Source of the DNA: Serratia bockelmannii
GTDB lineage: Bacteria > Pseudomonadota > Gammaproteobacteria > Enterobacterales > Enterobacteriaceae
Direction of reading: 5' to 3'
Length of the DNA stretch: 64,000 nucleotides
Assembly (NCBI RefSeq): GCF_008011855.1
Contig: NZ_VOUX01000033.1
Span: forward strand, 1,054,001-1,118,000
The notes beneath the pieces are model-generated. The model was not told where the DNA came from, ran no database searches, and saw nothing but the letters and a program-made list of their open reading frames with translations. Of the stretch, positions 54,716-64,000 are shown piece after piece; the stretch's first letter is position 1; each line of letters opens with the position of its first letter. The position numbers and the translations under genes are program-made.

Positions 54716-56140
54716 GTGCAGGGAGATGACATCCTCATGACGATGGAGCCGCGGCTTGCCGCCCAGCGCCACGCCTTCCTGCGCGACGGCGCGCCGACGA
54801 TGCAACAGCGCAAGGCCGCCCTGCGCCGCTTGCGGAGCGCCATTCTGGCCCAGCGCGCCGCGCTGGCGGCGGCCGTCAGCGCGGACTTCGGCCACCGTTC
54901 GCCTTACGAAACCGACATTCTGGAGATTCTGGTCACCGTTCAGGCGATCGATTACCTGCTGCGCAACCTGAAACGCTTCATGCAGCCGGAGCGCCGCCAC
55001 GTCGCCCTGCCGTATCAGGCCGCACGCGCCTATGTGCAATATCAGCCCAAGGGGGTGATTGGCATCATGGCGCCGTGGAACTATCCCTTCTCGTTGACCT
55101 TCATCCCGCTGGCCACCGCCCTGGCCGCCGGCAACCGCGTGATGCTGAAACCTTCGGAGCTCACGCCGCATACCAGCCGCCTCATCGAAACGATGCTGGC
55201 GGCGCTGTTTCCCGCCGATGAGGTCGCGGTGGTGACCGGCGGGCCGGACGTCGGGGCCAGATTCAGCGAGCTGGCGTTCGACCATCTGGTGTTCACCGGC
55301 AGCACGGCGATCGGCCGTCAGGTCATGCAGGCGGCCGGCAAACATCTGGTGCCGTTAACGCTTGAACTGGGCGGCAAAAGCCCCGCCGTCATGGCGCGCG
55401 GCGCGGTTAATGCCAGAAACGTCAAGAGCGTGGCGTTCGGCAAGCTGTCAAACGCGGGCCAAACCTGTATCGCGCCCGATTACCTGCTGGTTCATCAGGA
55501 CGATGTGGAAAACTTCATCACGCTCTACGATGCGGCGGTCAAAGCGTTTTACCCCGACGGGCCGACGAGCCATGACTACGGCGCCATCATCAACGACAGG
55601 CACTACCACCGTTTGCAGGATCTGCTCACCGACGCCCAGGCGCGGGGCGCACAAATCCTTCCGGTGGGCCACCGCCCGAACTCGGCGGCGGAACGGCCGA
55701 AAACCCTCGCCCCCACGCTGATCGTCGGCGCCCCCGACGACAGCCGGATCATGCAAGAGGAGATCTTCGGGCCGCTGCTGCCGGTGTGCACCTACGCCGC
55801 CTTTGATGAAACGATCGACGTTATCAACGCCGGGCCGCGCCCGCTTGCGCTCTACTACTTCGGTCCGCCGGGCGAGGATCGGGACCGGCTGCTGGCGCGC
55901 ACCACCTCCGGCAACGTCAGCGTTAACGCCACCCTACTGCATTTCGCCCAGGACGATCTGCCGTTCGGCGGCATCGGCCCCAGCGGCATGGGGGCCTGTC
56001 ACGGCATCGAAGGATTTCGGGCGCTGAGCCACGCCAAAGGCGTCTTTATCCAGAGCCGCTGGCGTTTTACCGACCTCCTGCGCGCGCCGTTTGGCAAGCT
56101 GGCGGACGCGGTGCTCAAGGTTATGCTGCGGCGCCGATAA
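54716..56140 (+). CDS. Coniferyl-type aldehyde dehydrogenase
   Basis: GTG at 54716 with AGGAG 7 bp upstream gives 474 residues; ATG starts at 54737 or 54743 are possible. Signature blocks are APWNYPFSLTF, LELGGKSPAV with the catalytic Glu and NAGQTCIAPDY with the catalytic Cys. The family oxidises aromatic and long-chain aldehydes using NAD. It is divergent from the haloperoxidase gene, sharing a regulatory region with an aldehyde-type operator. Confidence 0.92.
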   Translation: MQGDDILMTMEPRLAAQRHAFLRDGAPTMQQRKAALRRLRSAILAQRAALAAAVSADFGHRSPYETDILEILVTVQAIDYLLRNLKRFMQPERRHVALPYQAARAYVQYQPKGVIGIMAPWNYPFSLTFIPLATALAAGNRVMLKPSELTPHTSRLIETMLAALFPADEVAVVTGGPDVGARFSELAFDHLVFTGSTAIGRQVMQAAGKHLVPLTLELGGKSPAVMARGAVNARNVKSVAFGKLSNAGQTCIAPDYLLVHQDDVENFITLYDAAVKAFYPDGPTSHDYGAIINDRHYHRLQDLLTDAQARGAQILPVGHRPNSAAERPKTLAPTLIVGAPDDSRIMQEEIFGPLLPVCTYAAFDETIDVINAGPRPLALYYFGPPGEDRDRLLARTTSGNVSVNATLLHFAQDDLPFGGIGPSGMGACHGIEGFRALSHAKGVFIQSRWRFTDLLRAPFGKLADAVLKVMLRRR

Positions 56141-56348
56141 CACGGCGTGTTGACTATCAATAGCACACCCATAAATCGCCGCAAGCTATCACAATATTCA
56201 CTCATTCCTATTTTATCTCTCCGCCACCGCTGACTAAGCTTAGCCATGAGTCGCCTTTTGCCCGTTAGCGGCCGGGGCGATGCGAATCCATTGAGTTCAG
56301 TTATTTAGCGCAACACCCGACGCAAGCCTGACCCGCATGCCTTGTTAA

Positions 56349-58595
<2,247 letters not shown>

Positions 58596-58604
58596 CGTCC
58601 CCCC

Positions 58605-58632
58605 AACGGCCTGCTTCGGCGGGCCGTTTTTT
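58605..58632 (+). terminator. Intrinsic terminator of katG
   Basis: CGGCCTGC-TTCG-GCGGGCCG stem-loop (8 bp with one G.T pair) followed by six T, 12 bp after the katG stop. Confidence 0.92.
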
Positions 58633-59123
58633 CTCCCGAGATCAACACCGCTTCCGCTCCACGTCAGCCCTGTCAGGCGCCGCGATATTCTCTTTCCCCG
58701 CTTATTCGTATTTACTCAACAAGTCATATAAAAATTTGATGGGCGGCAATTCTTTTAATGCTGTATTTATATTTAGACGGCAATGAAGACCGTAAACTCA
58801 GCTGGCTCATGCGATATATCCCATCTAGGAGAACACCGTTATGGATTATCCTCGATTCACCTCAACACGCGGCGAAGCGGGCCTCATGACCACCGCCATT
58901 CCTTAGCGATAGCGGGCTGAGCCGGCAAAGGCGCCCCACCGTTCTACGCCCATAAAAAGAGATATTTTGCACCTGCGCGATATTCGCTTAGGCGCCAGAA
59001 CATCGCCCTTATTTAATTTTTCACGACGCACATTGCGTTTTTCGTTTTTATTTTTCAGCCGACGGGAAAGCTCATAGGAAATTACGCTTCACTCAGGAAA
59101 ATAACCGCTACCTGGAGGTCATC
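58633..59123. other. 491-bp gene-free stretch
   Basis: It holds the promoter region for the VOC-protein gene, with GGAGG at 59114-59118, and nothing else supported. A frame at 58436-58786 is a shadow of katG. Confidence 0.45.
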
Positions 59124-60023
59124 ATGCAACATATTATCGGCATTTCTTCTCGTCGGCTGAGGATATCGGCCCTTGCGCTACTGCTCCCTGCCGTATCATG
59201 GGCGGCCGATACGGCGCCTCTTGCCGTGGGGCCGCAATATGACACCACCCATGTCTACGTCGAACGCGGCAAGATGGACGCCTTTGTCGACAGCATCCTG
59301 AAAACCTTCGGCGGCACCAGTACCGAACGCGTGCTGGTCAACGTCACGCCCACGCCGAGTGAAACCTATTCCCAGCTGATACTGACGCCGGCCGGCAGCT
59401 TCTCGGTGTTCGATTTCAAAACGCCGATCCCGTACCCGTTCGGCGCCGAGCGCAACGGTTTTCTGGTCAGGGATATGGACGCCGCCATCCGGCAGGCCAG
59501 GGCCGCCGGCGCCGATGTGCAGGTTGCGCCTTTCGACGATCCGATCGGCCGCGACGCGGTGATCCAATGGCCCGGCGGCGTCAACATGCAGCTCTATTGG
59601 CACACCAAGGCGCCTGACTACAAGCCGCTGCTGAGCGTGCCGGAAAACCGCCTGTATCTCTCCGCCTACCGCGTCGACGATTTCCTGAAAAGCTACCAGG
59701 CGTTCTCACACGGCAAGGTCGTGAGCGACGAACAGGTCAGCGATACGGCGATCGGCCGCAGCGACAACGGCAAGGTCCGCCAGATCGAGCTGGACTCCCA
59801 CTTCGGCAAAACGCGCATTTTCGTCACCGACGGGCATCTGCCTTATCCGTTCGGCCATGAGCGCACCGGCTATGGCGTCGACGATCTGTCGGCCACGCTG
59901 GCCAAAGCGACGGCCAGCGGCGCGCAGGTGCTGTGGCATTCGACGGCGGCGGAACGCCGCGCCTCGGCGCTGGTGAGTTTCCCCGGCGGCTACATCGCCG
60001 AAATTCACCAGACGGCTAAATAA
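59124..60023 (+). CDS. Exported VOC/glyoxalase-like protein
   Basis: The 299-residue product has a signal peptide (cleavage after about residue 27, SWAAD) and two VOC-type beta-alpha-beta-beta-beta halves: a first around 42-165 (TTHVYVERGKMDAFVDS, with NMQLYWH) and a second around 175-299 (LYLSAYRVDDFLKSYQ, with GGYIAEIHQ). Periplasmic VOC proteins of this type are little studied. It is 41 bp ahead of the AlgE-like porin and probably co-transcribed. Confidence 0.78.
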   Translation: MQHIIGISSRRLRISALALLLPAVSWAADTAPLAVGPQYDTTHVYVERGKMDAFVDSILKTFGGTSTERVLVNVTPTPSETYSQLILTPAGSFSVFDFKTPIPYPFGAERNGFLVRDMDAAIRQARAAGADVQVAPFDDPIGRDAVIQWPGGVNMQLYWHTKAPDYKPLLSVPENRLYLSAYRVDDFLKSYQAFSHGKVVSDEQVSDTAIGRSDNGKVRQIELDSHFGKTRIFVTDGHLPYPFGHERTGYGVDDLSATLAKATASGAQVLWHSTAAERRASALVSFPGGYIAEIHQTAK

Positions 60024-60064
60024 ACCCAAGGCGCGCTGCGGCGCGCTCTTTTCTTCGGATATCC

Positions 60065-61354
60065 ATGATGAAACGCACGCTACCCGCACTGTTGCTGTTC
60101 TCCACGCTACCCGCGCTGGCGGCGGAGCCCGCCGCTTCCCCCTGGAAAAACATCCCGTTGGGCGATGCGGCCACGTTGTCTTTCGACGGTTCACTGCGCG
60201 AGCGCTATGAATGGACGGATCAGCGGGATCTGAACGGCGGACGCGACGACACTTTCATGCAGCGCTTGCTGGTTGGCGCGCGCCTCGACTACGGCGACTA
60301 TGTCGGCGCCTATGTGCAGGTGGGATCGTCGCTGGCCACCCCGCGCGACCGCGGGCGCAAGCCGACTGACGAAGATCATGCCTACCTCGGCCAGGGCTAT
60401 GTGGACTTAAAACTGCCCACCGCCTACGGCCTCGGCACCCTGCGGATCGGCCGCCAGGAGATTGCGCTGGGCTCGCTGCACCTGCTGGGCACCCGCGACG
60501 GCCCCAACGTGCGCCGTTCCTTCGATGCTATCCGCGCCAGCTGGGCCAAGGATAAAAACCGCCTCGACGCCTTTATCGGCCATCCCGTCACCCTCAAAAC
60601 CGGCAGTTTCGACGACGATACTGACAACAGCCAAAAGGTCTGGGGGCTGTACGGCACCACGCCGCTGGCAGCGCTGGCCTCCTCGCTCGATCTCTACACC
60701 TTCGGCTTTGAGGATCACGACGTCCACTACGCGCAGCTCAGCGGGCAAGAGCGGCGCTATACCGTCGGCGCACGCATTTTCGGCGCGGCACAGGGGTTCG
60801 ACTGGGATAATGAAGCCGCCTGGCAGTTCGGCAGCGTAGAACAGCGTGACATCCGCGCCTGGTCGGCGTCGGCGCACGCCGGCTATACGGTCAACGACTG
60901 GCGCTGGCAACCGCGCTTCGGCGGCAAGATTGGCATCGCCAGCGGCGATAAAAACGGTCACGATGGGCAGCTCAACACCTTTAACGCCATGTACCCCAAG
61001 CTGCCCTACCTGACCGAGAACGGGCTGGTGGCGCCGGCTAACCTGATCGCCATCCATCCTTCGGTCACGATTATGCCGTGGCAAACCCTGGCCATCGACT
61101 TCAGCTGGGACGCGTTGTGGCGGCAACGCCGCGAGGATGCCTTCTACCTCGGGCCAATGCGCCCGGTGAAGGGCAGCGCGCAGGGCTCGCGCTTTATCGG
61201 CAACCAGTATCAGGTTGAAACGACCTGGACACCGCGCAGCGATCTTCAGTTCAAGGTGGCCTACGTCTACTTCGACGTCAGCAACAGCCTGCAGCAACAT
61301 GCCGGGCTGAAAAACATGAACTTCGTGCTGGCGCAGGGCACCTACAGTTTTTAA
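60065..61354 (+). CDS. Alginate-export-type outer-membrane porin
   Basis: The 429-residue protein has a signal peptide (ending near LALAAEP, residue 21) and an 18-strand type barrel; SLRERYEWTD and GRQEIALGSLHLLGTRDGPNVRRSFD are hallmarks of the alginate_exp/AlgE-like family. It ends in Phe (TYSF), the outer-membrane signature. Alginate genes are absent, so it probably takes up or exports another acidic solute, perhaps related to the VOC partner. Confidence 0.82.
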   Translation: MMKRTLPALLLFSTLPALAAEPAASPWKNIPLGDAATLSFDGSLRERYEWTDQRDLNGGRDDTFMQRLLVGARLDYGDYVGAYVQVGSSLATPRDRGRKPTDEDHAYLGQGYVDLKLPTAYGLGTLRIGRQEIALGSLHLLGTRDGPNVRRSFDAIRASWAKDKNRLDAFIGHPVTLKTGSFDDDTDNSQKVWGLYGTTPLAALASSLDLYTFGFEDHDVHYAQLSGQERRYTVGARIFGAAQGFDWDNEAAWQFGSVEQRDIRAWSASAHAGYTVNDWRWQPRFGGKIGIASGDKNGHDGQLNTFNAMYPKLPYLTENGLVAPANLIAIHPSVTIMPWQTLAIDFSWDALWRQRREDAFYLGPMRPVKGSAQGSRFIGNQYQVETTWTPRSDLQFKVAYVYFDVSNSLQQHAGLKNMNFVLAQGTYSF

Positions 61355-61856
61355 GTATCAGGTAAGTTAATCGGTGTACGCGGACGCCCTTAATAATCCC
61401 GTACTCAATTAATGCCGAGCGCCGGCGAGTAGCCGCCCATATGCATTGCGGCAATGGCGGGTACTCGCCGCCATTCATAGATAAAAATTAAATAAAAGCA
61501 AAAAGATAAATCAATCACGTAAATTTCGCGAGCCAATTACAGTGTAATATTAAATAAAAATTTAATTCCACCTGGTTATTTGAGCACGCCTTTTACGCAT
61601 ATCTTATGTAAAAGATTCATATAAGAATAACTCATTAATAAAATAATTGTGTTTATACTGCTTTAACTCAATCACAGTACACAATTAATTCCTCACCGTG
61701 ATTAATGATAAGGATATATTCCGCTTGAACGCAATATTCAAGCCGGACCAAGGAGGCAAGCCAATGATATCACATTAATTACCCCTGATTTTCAAACCTG
61801 TGTACGAGCATATAGAGCGTTAGGTGCAATATTGTCAACGTCCAAAGGAGTTTGAT
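61355..61856. other. 502-bp non-coding region upstream of the protease gene
   Basis: It contains a REP-like hairpin (61423-61470) and an AT-rich stretch (about 61480-61680) typical of regulated protease promoters. No gene is supported. Confidence 0.5.
61423..61470. repeat. Long imperfect hairpin, REP-like
   Basis: CGGCGAGTA...GCCGCCCAT pairs with ATGGCGGG...TACTCGCCG across a 13-nt loop, with one mismatch and one bulge. No T-run follows, so it is not a terminator. It resembles REP/BIME palindromes. Confidence 0.55.
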
Positions 61857-63239
61857 ATGTCATTAGCGACCGATAAGATTTCCGATTATTTAACCCGTTA
61901 TGAAAGAGGCGATCACGCGGGGAGCAGTAAACCGTCATATACCACGCAAGAGGTTTCAGATCTGCTGCTGAGGAGCCATTATTCCGCCAATGGCAAAGGC
62001 GTGACCGACCATGCGGCTACCTTGACCTACTCTTTCCCCGTCTATACCGACAGCGACAAGACGGGCGCCGCGCAGCTTACCGCCGCCCAGCAAGCCCAAA
62101 CCAAGCTTTCATTGCAATCCTGGTCGGATGTGGCCAACATCACGTTCACCGAGGTTAAAGGCAACGACGCGAAAAATGCAGATATCAAGTTTGGTTTTTA
62201 TAAGGCGGCCAGCGGGGGTAATTACACCTCGTATGAAAGTACGCAGAGCAATCTCAAAAGCACCATTTGGATCAGCGGCAATAACGGCTACGACGCCTCC
62301 AATCCGCAAACCAATAACTACGCCAGGGATACGCTGACTCATGAAATAGGGCATGCGTTGGGGCTTTCTCATCCCGGCAATTATGATGCGTCAAATGCCA
62401 CCTACCCCACCTACGCCAACTCGGCGAAGTATTATGAAGACGACCATCAATATTCTTTGATGAGCTATTTTAACGAACAATACACCAGCGCTGACTATAA
62501 AGGCGTTTGGCCATCAGGGCCGCAGCTGGATGATATTACCGCCATACAGAAGCTTTACGGCGCGAATACCACCACGCGCACCGGCGATACCACCTATGGT
62601 TTCAACTCGAATACGGACAGAGACTTTCTGAGCGTTAAGGCGTCCACGGACAAAATCGTGGCGGCTATCTGGGATGCCGGCGGCAATGACACGCTGGATT
62701 TTTCAGGCTACAGCCAGGATCAGCGCATCAACATTAACGAAGGCGCATTCTCTGATGTGGGCGGCTTGAAGGCAAATATCGCCATCGCCTACGGCGCACA
62801 GATTGAAAATATCATCGGCGGCAGCGGCGCAGACATTTTAGTGGGCAACGCGCTGAACAATACGCTAAAAGGCGGTGCAGGCAACGACATCATTTACGGT
62901 GCCGGCGGCGCCGATCAGCTCTGGGGCAATGCAGGCGCGGACACCTTCGTCTTCCGCGAAGCCGGCGACAGCCAAGCCGCCGCGCCGGATTGGATCCGCG
63001 ATTTCCAGACGGCGGTGGATAAAATCGATCTGTCGTGGCTCAACCAGACGGCTAAGGCCGACGGGAGCGAGCTGCACTTCGTGGATAGTTTAAGCGGCTC
63101 GTTGTATGAAGCGGCGCTGAATTATGACGCGCAGCAGAATGTCACCGATCTGGCCATCAATCTCTCCGGCAATCAATTACCTGATTTCCTTGTCAAAATC
63201 GTTGGGCATGTCGACGCTTCCGCCGATATTCTCGTCTAG
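61857..63239 (+). CDS. Serralysin-family secreted metalloprotease (paralogue)
   Basis: ATG at 61857 with AAAGGAG 6 bp upstream gives 460 residues; canonical serralysin is about 487 with its propeptide. The zinc site HEIGHALGLSH is at residues 162-172 and the Met-turn is SLMSY. RTX-type nonapeptides occur at about 321-365 (GGSGADILVGN and GGAGNDIIY). The C-terminus ends in DILV, a type I secretion signal. The sequence differs from classical PrtS in the N-terminal part, so it is probably one of the Slp paralogues. No exporter or inhibitor gene is nearby. Confidence 0.93.
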   Translation: MSLATDKISDYLTRYERGDHAGSSKPSYTTQEVSDLLLRSHYSANGKGVTDHAATLTYSFPVYTDSDKTGAAQLTAAQQAQTKLSLQSWSDVANITFTEVKGNDAKNADIKFGFYKAASGGNYTSYESTQSNLKSTIWISGNNGYDASNPQTNNYARDTLTHEIGHALGLSHPGNYDASNATYPTYANSAKYYEDDHQYSLMSYFNEQYTSADYKGVWPSGPQLDDITAIQKLYGANTTTRTGDTTYGFNSNTDRDFLSVKASTDKIVAAIWDAGGNDTLDFSGYSQDQRININEGAFSDVGGLKANIAIAYGAQIENIIGGSGADILVGNALNNTLKGGAGNDIIYGAGGADQLWGNAGADTFVFREAGDSQAAAPDWIRDFQTAVDKIDLSWLNQTAKADGSELHFVDSLSGSLYEAALNYDAQQNVTDLAINLSGNQLPDFLVKIVGHVDASADILV

Positions 63240-63253
63240 CCAAGGCAAACCCG

Positions 63254-63290
63254 CAGTCCGGCCTTTACGCCGGACTGTTTATTTCTTTTC
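63254..63290 (+). terminator. Intrinsic terminator of the protease gene
   Basis: CAGTCCGGC pairs with GCCGGACTG (9 bp, 6-nt loop) followed by TTTATTTCTTTT, 15 bp after the protease stop. Confidence 0.9.
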
Positions 63291-63478
63291 AGGCCTGCCG
63301 CTGGCGTTTTTTGCGCGGTTCCCATATCGCCAAAGCAGTAAATGGGTGTGGGGAGCAACGGAACAACAAACGCACTTAAGCAGTCAATTTAAATGACTAT
63401 TAATCTATAAATTAAAAAGTTATCACGTCATCGCCAGAAATCATCCGTTCTTCTTTCTTGTCTCATCCATCACACAGC

Positions 63479-63499
63479 AAATGATATTCATTATCATTT
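63479..63499 (+). promoter_or_regulatory. Fur-box-like palindrome
   Basis: AAATGATATTCATTATCATTT is a near-perfect palindrome that matches the ATGATAATCATTATC core of the Fur box at 14 of 15 positions. It lies 160 bp upstream of the last gene in the window, in the 419-bp gene-free stretch 63240-63658. Confidence 0.6.
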
Positions 63500-63658
63500 G
63501 ATATCTATTCCTGATGCTCATAACCTACTGTTCATGCATACAGTTTTCGTGATTTTTAACCATCCTCGCCTTAAATGTGCAGCGTCGTTAACTGTCTGTA
63601 AAGCGTTACCATGTGCCATTTCTATGGCAGGAACTTATTAATAAACCGAGGAATTATC

Positions 63659-64000
63659 ATGGCTGAACAAAAGAAAAATGCCCAGGTACAGAGTGGCGTC
63701 AACGACGACATCACCGAACTAAAGTCGCTGACTACACTGCGCAAACGGGTCGTCAGCGACGGTGAAATCGTCTCAAAATCTGCCAACGGCTTTCGACTGG
63801 CCAACGGCAACACCGGCGTGATGTTGCGTAACGATGGCAAAGATTTTTATGCCCTGACCACACCAAACGGGCAGGCCCAGGACGGGCAGTGGAACACGCT
63901 GCGCCCCTTCTCGTTCAATCTGGTTTCCGGTCGGGTGGCTCTGCGCAACGGCGTAGATATCTCCGGCGGGGCGATGGTGTCGCATAATGCCGGCATCTCC
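63659..64000 (+). CDS. Tail-fibre-like protein, 3' end outside the window
   Basis: The frame starts at the ATG at 63659 (GAGGAA upstream) and stays open for 114 codons to the window edge. The stretch FRLANGNTGVMLRNDGKDFY and WNTLRPFSFNLVSGRV resembles the N-terminal repeats of phage tail-fibre proteins. With no other phage genes in view, it may be the start of a prophage or tailocin locus, or an unrelated surface protein. The Fur-box-like site upstream is unusual for a phage gene. Confidence 0.6.
   Translation, partial: MAEQKKNAQVQSGVNDDITELKSLTTLRKRVVSDGEIVSKSANGFRLANGNTGVMLRNDGKDFYALTTPNGQAQDGQWNTLRPFSFNLVSGRVALRNGVDISGGAMVSHNAGIS

Overview
The window reads as a junction between a large integrative and conjugative element (positions 1 to about 39,497) and the high-GC core chromosome of a Serratia-like enterobacterium (about 39,498 to 64,000). 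Serratia is inferred from the gene content on the right (a serralysin-family protease, Tat-type amidase, KatG, Hsp31, haloperoxidase) and from its GC-rich codon use; no rRNA or tRNA is present to confirm it. The key landmark is at 39482-39497, where 16 bases identical to the 3' end of tRNA-Asn are followed by a strong terminator. I read this as attR of an element integrated at tRNA-Asn, as for the Yersinia HPI and the ICEKp/ICEEc1 family. The matching attL, the intact tRNA and the integrase would lie left of the window.

Element, left part (1-7,000): AT-rich accessory cargo. It holds the 3' part of an SDR gene lacking the catalytic Tyr and Lys, a gene split by a frameshift in a run of eight A, a small MarA-like regulator, and an aromatic-acid efflux operon (FUSC, DUF1656, HlyD) with a divergent AraC regulator. 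Element backbone (7,569-24,412): AlpA, DUF2857 and zinc-finger genes, a leader with an rrn-type boxA, then a VirB T4SS operon (virB1, virB2, a virB3-virB4 fusion, virB5, eex, virB6, virB7, virB8-11, trbM), a 700-bp non-coding segment with direct repeats and a 170-bp nested inverted repeat (candidate oriT), the coupling protein MobB and the MOBC relaxase MobC, a small coiled-coil gene, and an ArdC-like antirestriction gene.

Defence cargo (25,000-39,110): a four-gene operon of Gabija (gajA, gajB) followed by a DUF5677 gene and a TIR gene; a Hachiman-like pair whose HamA-like protein carries an N-terminal Cap4-type nuclease domain and seems to have lost the HamA nuclease residues; an Ec67-like retron with promoter, msr-msd RNA and an RT-TOPRIM fusion; and a convergent DUF3800 gene. 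Imperfect 40-bp direct repeats at 24612 and 31235 bracket the Gabija/TIR module.

Core chromosome (39,594-64,000): SDR/AraC pair, a LysR regulator with a divergent membrane protein, a LuxR solo coupled to hchA, an MFS - lipoprotein - FecCD-type ABC importer operon, a Tat amidase and porin, an NAD(P)-binding reductase, a haloperoxidase under a MerR/AdhR-type promoter next to an aldehyde dehydrogenase, katG, a VOC protein with an AlgE-like porin, a serralysin paralogue, and the start of a tail-fibre-like gene downstream of a Fur-box-like site. Several of these genes (hchA, haloperoxidase, aldehyde dehydrogenase, katG, VOC protein) suit aldehyde and oxidative stress.
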